Assembly (NCBI GenBank): GCA_021531615.1
Contig: JADYUE010000003.1
Span: 1-64,000 of the forward strand
Direction of reading: 5' to 3'
Length of the DNA: 64,000 nucleotides
DNA from: Fusobacterium varium
Lineage (GTDB): Bacteria; Fusobacteriota; Fusobacteriia; Fusobacteriales; Fusobacteriaceae
Numbering within the stretch: the stretch's first letter is position 1; every line of letters starts with the position of its first letter. Both the position numbers and the translations under genes were made by a program. This document shows positions 43,385 to 52,203 of this stretch, piece after piece. The notes beneath the pieces are model-generated. The model ran no database searches and was not told the origin of the DNA. It worked only from the letters and a program-made list of their open reading frames with translations.

Positions 43385-44299
43385 ATGGTAAATACTATAT
43401 TAGAAATTATGTATATATTCTGTGGAATTGTTTTAATAGTATGTGGAATTTATGCTTTAAATGATAAAGGAAATAGTAAAAGACTAGGAAGTGCTCTATT
43501 TTGGATATTATTTGGTATTTTATTTATGGCAGGACCATATTTAAATAAAGCTTTAGTAGGGGCTATGCTATTAGTAATGGGAATTTTAACAGCTACTAAA
43601 AGTGTATCAGTAGGATCGTTGATTAATAGTTCTGAAGAGTTTAGAAAAGCTAAAGCAAAAGAGATAGGAAATAAGATTTTTATACCAGCTATATCAGTTG
43701 GAGTGGGAGCATTTGCAGTAGCTCAATTTACAAAATTAGGTGGACTTGTAGGATTAGGAATAGGAGCATTAGTTGGACTTATTTTAACAATGATTGTAAC
43801 TAAAGAAAATCCTAAATATATTCCATATGATTCAAGTAGAATGTTACAACAAATGGGACCAACAGTTATATTACCACAACTTCTAGGAGCTTTAGGAGCT
43901 GTATTTGCTAAAGCAGGAGTAGGAGAGGTTATTGCAACTATGATGGGAGGAGTTATTCCAGAAGGAAGCAGACTTTTTGGAGTAATTGGTTACTGTGTGG
44001 GTATGGCAATATTTACAATGATAATGGGAAATGCCTTTGCAGCTTTTGCAGTAATAACAGCAGGGGTAGGAGTTCCTTTTGTTATAGGACTTGGAGCTAA
44101 TCCAGCATTAGTAGGAGCTTTAGGATTAACAGCAGGTTATTGTGGAACTTTAATGACACCTATGGCAGCAAACTTTAATATTGTTCCAACATCTATATTG
44201 GAGATGAAAGATAAAAATGGAGTAATAAAAGCACAAATACCACAAGCATTGATATTATTAGTATTACACATAGTAGTAATGTATTTCTTTGCTTTTTAG
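43385..44299 (+). CDS. DUF979-family membrane protein
   Basis: A 304-residue membrane protein with about nine hydrophobic segments, for example IFCGIVLIVCGIYAL, ALVGAMLLVMGILTA and ALILLVLHIVVMYFFAF. Polar loop YDSSRMLQQMGPTVILPQL near residue 145 and the segment MIMGNAFAAFAVITAGVGVP near 220 look like transporter core elements. Partner of DUF969 upstream. With pcp next in the operon, uptake or export of pyroglutamate or pyroglutamyl peptides is a reasonable guess. Confidence 0.82.
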   Translation: MVNTILEIMYIFCGIVLIVCGIYALNDKGNSKRLGSALFWILFGILFMAGPYLNKALVGAMLLVMGILTATKSVSVGSLINSSEEFRKAKAKEIGNKIFIPAISVGVGAFAVAQFTKLGGLVGLGIGALVGLILTMIVTKENPKYIPYDSSRMLQQMGPTVILPQLLGALGAVFAKAGVGEVIATMMGGVIPEGSRLFGVIGYCVGMAIFTMIMGNAFAAFAVITAGVGVPFVIGLGANPALVGALGLTAGYCGTLMTPMAANFNIVPTSILEMKDKNGVIKAQIPQALILLVLHIVVMYFFAF

Positions 44300-44335
44300 T
44301 TTAAGATAGAAATTAGAATATTTTAGGAGGTAAAA

Positions 44336-44977
44336 ATGAAAGTATTGATAACAGGTTTTGATCCATTTGGAGGAGAAAAAATAAACCCAGCTTGGGAGGC
44401 AGTAAGAGCATTACCAGATAATATAGATGGAATAGAAGTAGTAAAATTACAAATACCAACTGTATTTAAAAAATCAGCAAAAAAACTTTTTGAAAATATA
44501 GATAGTGTTAAACCAGATGTAGTTATTTGTGTAGGACAAGCTGGTGGAAGATATGAATTTTCTGTAGAGAGAGTAGCAATCAATGTAGATGACGGAAGAA
44601 TACCAGATAATGATGGATATCAACCAGTAGATTCTCCAGTTTTTGAAGATGGAGAAAATGCTTATTTTTCTACTTTACCAATAAAAGCTATAGTTGAAGA
44701 GGTTAAAAAAGCTGGTATTCCAGCAGCAGTATCAAATACAGCAGGAACATATGTATGCAACCATATTATGTATTCTCTACTTTATTATTTAAATAAAAAT
44801 AATCTAAATATAAAAGGAGGATTTATTCATGTTCCTTTTATACCTGAACAAGTAGTTGAAAAGAAAAATACACCTTATATGGAATTAACTAGAATAACTA
44901 AAGCATTAGAGATCTCTATAAAAGCTATTAGAGATTATGAAAAAGATCTTGTTATATCTGGTGGAAAAGAGTTTTAA
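44336..44977 (+). CDS. pcp: Pyrrolidone-carboxylate peptidase
   Basis: Cysteine peptidase (family C15) that removes N-terminal pyroglutamate from peptides. A 213-residue protein with [17 protein letters not shown] near the start, catalytic Glu in [16 protein letters not shown] near residue 80, catalytic Cys in [15 protein letters not shown] near 142, and His in [11 protein letters not shown] near 166. Third gene of the operon; the two membrane proteins before it may move its substrate or product. Closed by a strong terminator. Confidence 0.96.
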   Translation: MKVLITGFDPFGGEKINPAWEAVRALPDNIDGIEVVKLQIPTVFKKSAKKLFENIDSVKPDVVICVGQAGGRYEFSVERVAINVDDGRIPDNDGYQPVDSPVFEDGENAYFSTLPIKAIVEEVKKAGIPAAVSNTAGTYVCNHIMYSLLYYLNKNNLNIKGGFIHVPFIPEQVVEKKNTPYMELTRITKALEISIKAIRDYEKDLVISGGKEF

Positions 44978-44987
44978 TATTTCTTTT

Positions 44988-45023
44988 AGGCTATTGCAGA
45001 TAAAAATGCAATAGCCTTTTTTT
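44988..45023 (+). terminator. pcp operon terminator
   Basis: AGGCTATTGCA pairs perfectly with TGCAATAGCCT, followed by T7. Confidence 0.92.
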
Positions 45024-45026
45024 AAT

Positions 45027-45396
45027 AAACTATAATTTCCAAAAGTAGAGGAGTGTAAACGACTACTACTTTTGAGACGCAGAAACGGAGTTTCTGTGAA
45101 CTTTAAATTAATTAGAGTTTTTCCTAATATCAGCTAAATGTAATTTGGAGAAGAATATTAGAGAGAGTCGCGAAATCTGACGCTAAAAATTCCGACGTGT
45201 TTGAGGCGAAGCTGAGTTTTGGAATTTTAGTCAGATGAGTATTACTCTCTCTTTATTCTTTGACATGGAATTTAGCTGATATTTAAAAGAAATAGAGATA
45301 ACTAAAATTGACTAATAGTCGCTAAATACAAAGGTACTTTGTCAAAACCTAACGATACATAAGAAAAAATAAATTTAGTTAAATATATTATAGTTT
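45027..45396 (+). repeat. Dispersed structured repeat, copy R5 (subfamily B with left module)
   Basis: Complete 370-base element in the 568-base gap between pcp and the TPR gene. It begins AAACTATAATTTCC and ends ATATTATAGTTT. A two-hairpin module sits at its left (45039-45100), and the long subfamily B hairpin at 45126-45283. The common right arm follows. The remaining part of the gap (45397-45545) holds only an extended -10 (TGTGTTATAAT) and the ribosome binding site of the TPR gene. Confidence 0.9.
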
Positions 45397-45545
45397 GAAA
45401 AATAATAACTTCTTTGGAAGAAAAATAGTCTAATAAAAAAATAGGATATTTTTCATATACTTAATAAAGAAATTCTACAATAAAGAAAAAAATTGTGTTA
45501 TAATAATATAAAAGCAAATCTTTTTGCAAGGAGGATGATCATAAG

Positions 45546-46118
45546 TTGTTAGGAGCAGAATTATTGAAAACAGAAATATTTAGAGATTATAGCAACAAAG
45601 ATCTTATTAAAGAAGAGGAAAGTTTAAGATTTTCACTTTTAGAAAATCCTCAAGATATAGAAAAATTAAGAGAATTAGCAATAGTATTATATAATAAAAA
45701 AGATTACAGTGGAGCAATCAATTTATATGAAAGATTAGCAAAAATGAAACCAGAAAGTTATGAAGTTTTTGCTTTTTTAGGATATCTTTATTATGAAGAA
45801 GAAAATTATGCTAAATCAATAGAAAATTATGATATAGCATTGGAAATAAATCCAACAAGTTCTTTTGTTTATTTTTTATTGGGGAACTCTTATTCAAGAG
45901 CAGGATTGATTAAAGATGCTATCAATAGTTATGATTTTGCTATATTCTTAGATTTAGATATATATACTGCACATTTAGATTTTGCAAGAAAATATGAGGC
46001 TATAGGACAGAAAGAAAAAGCTTTAAAAGAATATATTATAGCTTATGAAATAGACCCAAGAGATAAAAAGATAGCTGAAGATATAGCTAGATTAAAATCT
46101 GAGCTTGGAAGAGGTTAA
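45546..46118 (+). CDS. TPR-repeat protein
   Basis: A 190-residue cytoplasmic protein made of tetratricopeptide repeats: AIVLYNKKDYSGAINLYERL near residue 50, VFAFLGYLYYEEENYAKSIE near 78, SSFVYFLLGNSYSRAGLIKD near 110, and KALKEYIIAYEIDPRDK near 160. It is a protein-protein interaction scaffold with unknown partner. The start is TTG 45546; GGAGG ends 11 bases before it, rather far, and no better start is present. Monocistronic, with a terminator behind it. Confidence 0.8.
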   Translation: MLGAELLKTEIFRDYSNKDLIKEEESLRFSLLENPQDIEKLRELAIVLYNKKDYSGAINLYERLAKMKPESYEVFAFLGYLYYEEENYAKSIENYDIALEINPTSSFVYFLLGNSYSRAGLIKDAINSYDFAIFLDLDIYTAHLDFARKYEAIGQKEKALKEYIIAYEIDPRDKKIAEDIARLKSELGRG

Positions 46119-46128
46119 AGATTATTAA

Positions 46129-46162
46129 TAGAAGGAAAAGGGTAACTTTTCTTTCTATTTTT
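46129..46162 (+). terminator. TPR gene terminator
   Basis: TAGAAGGAAAAG pairs with CTTTTCTTTCTA (one G-U) followed by T5. Confidence 0.75.
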
Positions 46163-46192
46163 GATTTTTAATTTAAAAATAAGGAGAAAATA

Positions 46193-46738
46193 ATGCAGAG
46201 TATTTCATTAGGTTTTATATTGATTATATTCCTATTTATAGGAGTAACATTTGGGTTTAATAGAGCAGTAGCTTCAATCCCATTTTTGTTTTTTATATTT
46301 GTATTAGTATGGTTTTTTGGTTGGTTTGTAATGGCATTTTGGCCGCTTATATTGATAATAGTACTTATAAACTATCTGTCAAATAAGAATAATCCTAAAA
46401 CGACAAAGAGAAGAACATATTATTATAAATTTGATAGGACAGAGGACTTTGATGAGTTTTTCCGTAAGGCTGGGCAACAAAGTGGAGGGTATTCATATGG
46501 AGGTTCAACTGGAGGAAATCCTTTTGGTTATGCAGAGGATAAAACAAAATATTATAAAGTGTTAGGTGTTAATCCTAATGCAACAAAAGAGGAGATTAAA
46601 AAAGCTTATAGGGAGTTGGTAAAACAACACCACCCAGATAAATTTACAAATGCTCCTGAGGAAGAAAGAGCATATCATGAGAAAAGAATAAAAGAGATAA
46701 ATGAGGCTTATGATAAATTATCAAAAGATTTTTCTTAA
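46193..46738 (+). CDS. Membrane-anchored J-domain protein
   Basis: A 181-residue protein with two or three N-terminal membrane helices ([51 protein letters not shown]), a polar Gly-rich linker, and a C-terminal J domain. In the J domain, [20 protein letters not shown] leads to the HPD motif in QHHPDKF near residue 147. It should recruit and stimulate DnaK at the inner membrane. It differs from classical DnaJ in having no zinc or substrate domain. RBS AAGGAG before the ATG. Confidence 0.88.
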   Translation: MQSISLGFILIIFLFIGVTFGFNRAVASIPFLFFIFVLVWFFGWFVMAFWPLILIIVLINYLSNKNNPKTTKRRTYYYKFDRTEDFDEFFRKAGQQSGGYSYGGSTGGNPFGYAEDKTKYYKVLGVNPNATKEEIKKAYRELVKQHHPDKFTNAPEEERAYHEKRIKEINEAYDKLSKDFS

Positions 46739-46739
46739 C

Positions 46740-46768
46740 TTGAAATACATAGGAAGCTATGGTATAAT
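46740..46768 (+). promoter_or_regulatory. glmU-prs promoter
   Basis: TTGAAA (46740-46745), 17 bases, TATAAT (46763-46768), starting just behind the J-domain gene stop. The short leader contains TTAAGG and CCTTAA arms that could pair. Confidence 0.75.
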
Positions 46769-46827
46769 GAAACTGTGTGCTTAACATTAAGGAAAATTAA
46801 GTCAGCCTTAACATCAAAGGAGAAATT

Positions 46828-48177
46828 ATGAAACTAAAAACATTGATTTTAGCTGCGGGAAAAGGAACTAGAATGAAATCAGAACTTCCAAAAGTTATTC
46901 ATAAAGTAAATGGAGTTCCAATGATTTCAAAAATAATAAGTGTTCTTAATGGATTGGAGCCAGAAGAAAATATATTAATACTTGGACATAAAAAAGAAGA
47001 GGTATTAAAAGTAGTTGGAGAAGAGGCAGATTATGTTGTTCAAACTGAACAATTAGGAACTGGACATGCTGTAATACAAGCAAAGGAAAAACTTGCTGAT
47101 TATGATGGAGATGTAATGGTTCTTTGTGGAGATACACCACTATTAAGAGAGGAAACTTTAAGAGATTTATATAATTTCCATAAAGAGAGTGGAGCTGTAA
47201 CAACAATACTAACATCTATATATGAAAATCCATTTGGATATGGAAGAATAGTTAAAGAAGATGGATTAGTAAAGGCTATTGTTGAAGAAAAAGAGGCAAC
47301 TCCAGAGGTTAAAAAGATAAAAGAGGTAAATGCAGGAGTTTACTGTTTCAATAGCAGAGAGCTATTTAATGCTTTAGCTAAGATAAATAATAACAATGAA
47401 AAAGGTGAATACTACCTAACTGATGTTATTGGAATACAAGTAGGAGAAGGAAAAAAAGTTCAAAGCTTTGTATTAGAAGATAATATGGAGATATTAGGAG
47501 TTAATTCAAAAGTTGAATTAGCACAAGCTTCAGAAGTTTTAAGAGGAAGAAAAAATCTTGAACTTATGGAAAATGGAGCTATATTAATAGATCCAAAAGC
47601 TACTTATGTAGAGGAAAGTGTAAAAGTTGGAAAAGACACTGTAATCTATCCTGGAGCTGTACTTCAAGGAGATACAGTAATTGGAGAAAATTGTGAGATT
47701 TTAGGAACTACTAGAATTATAGATAGTGTTCTTGGAAATAATATAAGAATAGAGAGTTCAGTAATTGAAGAGAGTCAAATAGATGACTATGTAACAATGG
47801 GACCTTTTGCTCATTTGAGACCAAAAACTCATTTAAAAGAAAAAGTTCACATTGGAAACTTTGTGGAAGTTAAAAAATCTACTCTTGAAAAAGGAGTAAA
47901 AGCTGGGCATTTAACATATTTAGGAGATGCTCAAGTTGGAGAAGATACTAATATAGGAGCAGGTACAATTACTTGTAACTATGATGGTAAAAACAAATTT
48001 AAAACAGTTATAGGTAAAAATTCATTTATAGGAAGTGATTCAATGTTAGTTGCTCCTGTAAATATTGGGGAAAATTCTTTAGTAGGAGCTGGATCTGTTA
48101 TAACTAAAGACGTTCCTGAAAATTCATTAGCTGTATCAAGAAGTAAGCAAATCATTAAAAATGACTGGAGGAAATAA
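46828..48177 (+). CDS. glmU: Bifunctional GlcNAc-1-P uridyltransferase / GlcN-1-P acetyltransferase
   Basis: Makes UDP-GlcNAc for peptidoglycan and LPS. A 449-residue protein: N-terminal pyrophosphorylase with [18 protein letters not shown] near residue 5 and CGDTPLL near 103, and a C-terminal left-handed beta helix with many hexapeptide repeats ([40 protein letters not shown]). It is followed three bases later by prs, linking nucleotide-sugar and PRPP supply. Confidence 0.96.
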   Translation: MKLKTLILAAGKGTRMKSELPKVIHKVNGVPMISKIISVLNGLEPEENILILGHKKEEVLKVVGEEADYVVQTEQLGTGHAVIQAKEKLADYDGDVMVLCGDTPLLREETLRDLYNFHKESGAVTTILTSIYENPFGYGRIVKEDGLVKAIVEEKEATPEVKKIKEVNAGVYCFNSRELFNALAKINNNNEKGEYYLTDVIGIQVGEGKKVQSFVLEDNMEILGVNSKVELAQASEVLRGRKNLELMENGAILIDPKATYVEESVKVGKDTVIYPGAVLQGDTVIGENCEILGTTRIIDSVLGNNIRIESSVIEESQIDDYVTMGPFAHLRPKTHLKEKVHIGNFVEVKKSTLEKGVKAGHLTYLGDAQVGEDTNIGAGTITCNYDGKNKFKTVIGKNSFIGSDSMLVAPVNIGENSLVGAGSVITKDVPENSLAVSRSKQIIKNDWRK

Positions 48178-48180
48178 AAA

Positions 48181-49158
48181 ATGTTAAAATCTGAAAATGT
48201 TAAGATTTTTGCTGGAACATCAAACGTAGAATTAGCTAAGAGAATAGCAGATTGCTATGGACTACCACTAGGAGAGGCTGAAGTAGTTAGATTTAAAGAT
48301 GGAGAAGTATTCGTTAAAATTGACGAAACAGTAAGAGGAAGAGATGTATTTGTTGTTCAACCTACATCTGAACCAGTAAACGAAAACTTAATGGAATTAC
48401 TTGTATTTATCGATGCATTAAAAAGAGCATCTGCAAAAAGTATCAATGTAATTATCCCTTACTATGGTTATGCTAGACAAGATAGAAAATCAAGTCCCAG
48501 AGAACCAATTACTTCTAAATTAGTAGCAAACTTATTAACAACAGCAGGAGCAAGCAGAATAGTTACTATGGACTTACATGCTGACCAAATTCAAGGATTC
48601 TTTGATATCCCAGTTGATCACATGCAAGCACTACCATTAATGGTAAAATACTTTATGAAAAAAGGACTTTATGGAGATGATGTAGTTGTTGTTTCTCCAG
48701 ATATCGGAGGAGTAAAAAGAGCAAGAAAACTTGCTGAATGGCTAGATTGTAAAATAGCTATCATCGACAAAAGAAGACCAAAACCAAATATGTCAGAAGT
48801 AATGAACCTAATCGGGGAAGTTCAAGGAAAAACAGCTATATTTATAGATGACATGATCGATACTGCAGGAACAATAACAAATGGAGCTTCTGCAATTATA
48901 GAAAGAGGAGCTAAAGAAGCTTATGCTTGTTGTACACACGCTGTATTCTCTGATCCAGCTATTGAAAGATTAGCAGCTTCACCTTTAAAAGAAATTATAG
49001 TTACTGACTCTATAGCTTTACCAGAAAGAAAGAAACTTGATAAAATAACAGTTCTTTCAGTAGATGAAATCTTCTCTGAAGCAATTAGCAGAATTGTTAA
49101 CAACCAATCAGTTTCTGAATTATTTGAAAAAGTTGAAGGAAAAAGAACAAACAAATAA
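48181..49158 (+). CDS. prs: Ribose-phosphate pyrophosphokinase
   Basis: Makes PRPP from ribose-5-phosphate and ATP for nucleotide, His and Trp synthesis. A 325-residue class I enzyme: [20 protein letters not shown] near residue 55, the flexible loop [16 protein letters not shown] near 96, the Mg site [17 protein letters not shown] near 131, and PRPP loop [16 protein letters not shown] near 221. Codon choice is cleaner (more C at third positions) than in neighbours, as for a highly expressed gene. In operon with glmU. Confidence 0.96.
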   Translation: MLKSENVKIFAGTSNVELAKRIADCYGLPLGEAEVVRFKDGEVFVKIDETVRGRDVFVVQPTSEPVNENLMELLVFIDALKRASAKSINVIIPYYGYARQDRKSSPREPITSKLVANLLTTAGASRIVTMDLHADQIQGFFDIPVDHMQALPLMVKYFMKKGLYGDDVVVVSPDIGGVKRARKLAEWLDCKIAIIDKRRPKPNMSEVMNLIGEVQGKTAIFIDDMIDTAGTITNGASAIIERGAKEAYACCTHAVFSDPAIERLAASPLKEIIVTDSIALPERKKLDKITVLSVDEIFSEAISRIVNNQSVSELFEKVEGKRTNK

Positions 49159-49182
49159 TTGAGAGAATAAAATAATTTTATT

Positions 49183-49212
49183 AAAAAGCTAGTAGTTTTA
49201 CTAGCTTTTTAT
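49183..49212 (+). terminator. prs terminator
   Basis: AAAAAGCTAGTA pairs with TACTAGCTTTTT around GTTT. Confidence 0.88.
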
Positions 49213-49275
49213 TTATATATATGATAAAATTATTAATATTTTAAAAAATAAATTTTATCAGATAAGGTGCTAATC

Positions 49276-49926
49276 ATGGATAAAAAAGAATATAATGCTT
49301 TAAATATTAATTATGAAGAGATTGAAAGATATTTGAGAGCAGGAAAATTAATAATCTATCCTACAGATACAGTGTATGGTGTAGGGGGCATTATAGAATC
49401 AGAAGAAACTATAGAAAATATATATAAAGCTAAAGAGAGAAATTTTAAATCTCCATTGATAGTATTGGTAAGTGATGTGGAGAAAATAGAGAAAATAGCT
49501 TATATAAATGAAAAAAATAGAGAAAAAATAGAAAAGTTAATAAAAAGATTTTGGCCAGGTGGACTTACAATAATTTTAAAAAGAAAAGATAATGTACCTG
49601 ATATAATGGTTTCAGGAGGGGCAACAGTTGGAGTTAGAATGCCAGAACATGAAATTGCTCTAAATATAATATCAAGAGCTGGAGGAATGTTACCAACAAC
49701 AAGTGCCAACATTTCAGGAGAGGCTACTCCTAAAAGTTATTTAGAACTTTCTGAAGAGTTTAAAAGTCGGGTAGATATAATAGTTGATGGTGGAGAGTGT
49801 CCAATTGGAAGTGCCTCTACTATAATAGATATGAGTGATGAGCCAAAAATATTGAGGCTAGGTGCCATATCAGTTGAAGAGATAGAAAAAGTGATTGGAA
49901 AAATTAACGGGGAGGAAAAAAATTAA
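49276..49926 (+). CDS. tsaC: Threonylcarbamoyl-AMP synthase, TsaC/Sua5 family
   Basis: Makes threonylcarbamoyl-AMP for the t6A37 modification of ANN-decoding tRNAs. YrdC fold with LIIYPTDTVYGVGG near residue 30, KSPLIVLVSD near 60, FWPGGLTIIL near 93, and TTSANISGEATP near 140. I choose ATG 49276, six bases after AAGGTG, over the GTG three codons earlier. At about 216 residues it lacks the extra Sua5 domain. Its stop overlaps the ATG of the next gene by one base. Confidence 0.93.
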   Translation: MDKKEYNALNINYEEIERYLRAGKLIIYPTDTVYGVGGIIESEETIENIYKAKERNFKSPLIVLVSDVEKIEKIAYINEKNREKIEKLIKRFWPGGLTIILKRKDNVPDIMVSGGATVGVRMPEHEIALNIISRAGGMLPTTSANISGEATPKSYLELSEEFKSRVDIIVDGGECPIGSASTIIDMSDEPKILRLGAISVEEIEKVIGKINGEEKN

Positions 49927-50363
49927 TGAAACCACAAAGAGTAAATCCAAATATGATGAATCCTATGGAGATGAACAACATGTCTGCTATGATGGGTATG
50001 ATGAACAATCTTCAAAGAATAGGAAAAGGAAAAAGAAAATATAAAGTAACTTTAGATAAAAATAGTAAAAAGTTTTTAGCTAAATTTATGGAAGAGGTTA
50101 AAAAACAATTTGCAACAAGTCCATTAGGAGCTCAAGGGCAAAATGTTTCTGATTTCTTTAGCTATGTAAAAGAATTAGCAGATTCTAAAGATCAAACAGA
50201 GCTTATGTTAAGCTTTGAAGAGTATGAATTCCTAAAAAGAATGCTTATTGATTCAATAAGAGGAATGGAAGGAATGGAATTCAAATGGTACCAATTTGTA
50301 AAAAAAGGTATGATAAAATTAATGACAAAACAATATAGAGAGATATTGAAACAATTTAAATAG
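49926..50363 (+). CDS. Protein of unknown function with Met-rich N terminus
   Basis: A 145-residue cytoplasmic protein. The first 27 residues are strikingly rich in Met and Asn (NPNMMNPMEMNNMSAMMGMM, eleven Met in all). The rest is basic and helical (KVTLDKNSKKFLAKFMEEVK, EEYEFLKRMLIDSIRGMEGM). No family recognised. The start overlaps the tsaC stop (TAATG), so translation is coupled. The Met-rich stretch could bind Cu(I) or hydrophobic partners, or may simply be low-complexity; neither is shown. Confidence 0.7.
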   Translation: MKPQRVNPNMMNPMEMNNMSAMMGMMNNLQRIGKGKRKYKVTLDKNSKKFLAKFMEEVKKQFATSPLGAQGQNVSDFFSYVKELADSKDQTELMLSFEEYEFLKRMLIDSIRGMEGMEFKWYQFVKKGMIKLMTKQYREILKQFK

Positions 50364-50367
50364 TTTG

Positions 50368-50396
50368 AGAGAGGGAATTATAAATCCCTCTTTTTT
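50368..50396 (+). terminator. Terminator of the tsaC operon
   Basis: GAGAGGGA and TCCCTC arms around an AT loop, followed by T6. Confidence 0.85.
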
Positions 50397-50493
50397 CATA
50401 TTAATAGAAATAAAAATACAATTTGTTTTTTTATTAGGATATGTGATATTATTGAATTAGGGTTAATACAATAATAACTAGGGGTGGTTTTTT

Positions 50494-51042
50494 ATGAAAT
50501 CTTTAATGAAAAACATATTAGTATTAAATCAGAAAACTCTTTTAATCACTTTTAAAGAGATTGAAAAATCAACAGGGGAAGATTTAGCTTATCTAGTTTC
50601 AAATCTAAAAAATTTAGATGAGTTAAATGAAAATATTTTAAAAGAAAATAAAATTGAAGTGGAAGAGCTAAAATTAGAGGTTTTAAAAGTAAAAGAAGTT
50701 CTTAGAATAGTTGAGGATTATAGAGATAAAAAAATAGAAAAACCTCAATTATTAAAGGAATTAGAAAATATAAAAAATAAAAAAGTTGAGATAAAAAAAG
50801 TTGAAAAAGCTAGAAAAGAAGATTTAGAAGAGATATTTAAAATGTTAAGAAGAGATCTTGTAACAGATAGAGTTCATATAGATATGAATGAATTAGCTGA
50901 ATTTGAAGAAACTGAAGATGCTTTGATGTTCTGTAATAAAATTCTAGATCCATACTTAGATAGATATTTTAAAGGTGGAAACTATTCTAATGAAGAGAGA
51001 GATGAGATGAAAGATAGGATATTTGATATAGTAAGAGGATAG
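50494..51042 (+). CDS. Helical protein of unknown function
   Basis: A 182-residue cytoplasmic, charged and strongly helical protein, with coiled-coil-like stretches (NILKENKIEVEELKLEVLKV, KEVLRIVEDYRDKKIEKPQL) and an acidic C-terminal region (LAEFEETEDALMFCNKI). No motif recognised. GGGGTGG lies before the ATG, a promoter-like TTAGGATATGTGATATTAT sits upstream, and a terminator follows, so it is a single-gene unit. Confidence 0.65.
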   Translation: MKSLMKNILVLNQKTLLITFKEIEKSTGEDLAYLVSNLKNLDELNENILKENKIEVEELKLEVLKVKEVLRIVEDYRDKKIEKPQLLKELENIKNKKVEIKKVEKARKEDLEEIFKMLRRDLVTDRVHIDMNELAEFEETEDALMFCNKILDPYLDRYFKGGNYSNEERDEMKDRIFDIVRG

Positions 51043-51048
51043 AAAAAT

Positions 51049-51083
51049 CCCCAGATAGCAGGAAAGTTATCTGGGGTTATTTT
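51049..51083. terminator. Bidirectional terminator
   Basis: CCCCAGATA (51049-51057) pairs with TATCTGGGG (51068-51076), with A-run and T-run outside. It serves the helical-protein gene and the converging trpS. Confidence 0.9.
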
Positions 51084-51084
51084 T

Positions 51085-52071
51085 TTATCTATAAGCATTA
51101 CCAATAAGTCCAACAGCCTCTTTAGCTCTCATTACCTTTTCTCTAGCAATAGCTCTAGCTTTTTTAGCTCCTTCATGAAGTACTTCTTCAACATAAGCTC
51201 TGTTCTCTACAAGTTTTTCTCTTTTTTCTCTAGCTTCTCCAAAGTATTCTAAGATAGCATTAAGAAGCTCAGTCTTAGCATGTCCATAACCGAAGTTTCC
51301 AGCTAGGAATTTTTCCTTTAGTTCATTTTGTTTCTCAATAGAAGCAAAAAGTGCATAGATTTTAGCTATATTGTTATCTGGATTTTTAGGCTCTTCTAGT
51401 GGAGTAGAATCTGTAACAATACTCATAACCTGTTTTTTAAGCTCTTTTTTAGAAGCAAACATATTGATAGTATTACCATAAGATTTACTCATTTTTTGTC
51501 CGTCAGTTCCAGGAATAACAGCTACTGAATCAAGAATTAGTGGTTCTGGAAGTTTAAATAGATCAACTCTATATTGTTGGTTAAACTTCATTGCAATATC
51601 TCTAGTCATCTCAAGATGTTGTTTTTGATCTTTTCCTACTGGAACAACATCTGTATCATAGATTAGAATATCAGATGCCATAAGAATAGGATAAGTCATA
51701 AGTCCAGCATTTGGTGAGAATCCTTTAGCAATTTTATCCTTATATGAATGTCCTCTTTCAAGTAATCCTACTGGAGTTACATTTGAAAGAAGCCAAGATA
51801 ATTCAACATGTTCAGGGATATCTGATTGTAAGAATATTGTAGATTTTTGAGGATCTAAACCTAGTGCAAGATAATCTAAAACAATATTATATGAATTTTC
51901 TTTTAAAGCTTTTGGATCAGTTAGAGAAGTTAAAGAATGATAGTCAGCTATGAAATAAAATCCTTCATAATTCCCACTGTTTTGATTTTTAACAAACTGG
52001 CTAATAGCACCAAAGTAGTTTCCTAGATGTAGAATACCACTGGGCTGAATACCAGATAAACTTCTTTTCAT
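51085..52071 (-). CDS. trpS: Tryptophanyl-tRNA synthetase
   Basis: Charges tRNA-Trp. A 328-residue class I enzyme with SGIQPSGILHLGNYFGAI at the N terminus (HIGH equivalent HLGN), DSVAVIPGTDGQKMSKSYGN near residue 180 (KMSKS), and MASDILIYDTDVVPVGKDQ near 130. It is monocistronic on minus with only 117 bases upstream, too short for a T-box and none is visible. Confidence 0.97.
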   Translation of the reverse strand: MKRSLSGIQPSGILHLGNYFGAISQFVKNQNSGNYEGFYFIADYHSLTSLTDPKALKENSYNIVLDYLALGLDPQKSTIFLQSDIPEHVELSWLLSNVTPVGLLERGHSYKDKIAKGFSPNAGLMTYPILMASDILIYDTDVVPVGKDQKQHLEMTRDIAMKFNQQYRVDLFKLPEPLILDSVAVIPGTDGQKMSKSYGNTINMFASKKELKKQVMSIVTDSTPLEEPKNPDNNIAKIYALFASIEKQNELKEKFLAGNFGYGHAKTELLNAILEYFGEAREKREKLVENRAYVEEVLHEGAKKARAIAREKVMRAKEAVGLIGNAYR

Positions 52072-52203
52072 AGAAAGCCTCCTAAAATATAAATATATCT
52101 AACATAGTACCATATCTAAAAAAAAAATTCAATAATACTGATTTTTTTAAAATTGTAGTATAATTAATTATACAGTTCAATAAAAATTATGGAGGGATAC
52201 AAA

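Noticed and set aside
24934-45396. CRISPR array as explanation of the dispersed repeats
   Set aside because: Copies are 300-370 bases, far apart, differently oriented and without regular spacers; no cas gene is present.
52072-52188. T-box leader upstream of trpS
   Set aside because: The gap is only 117 bases and contains neither the T-box sequence nor a specifier hairpin.
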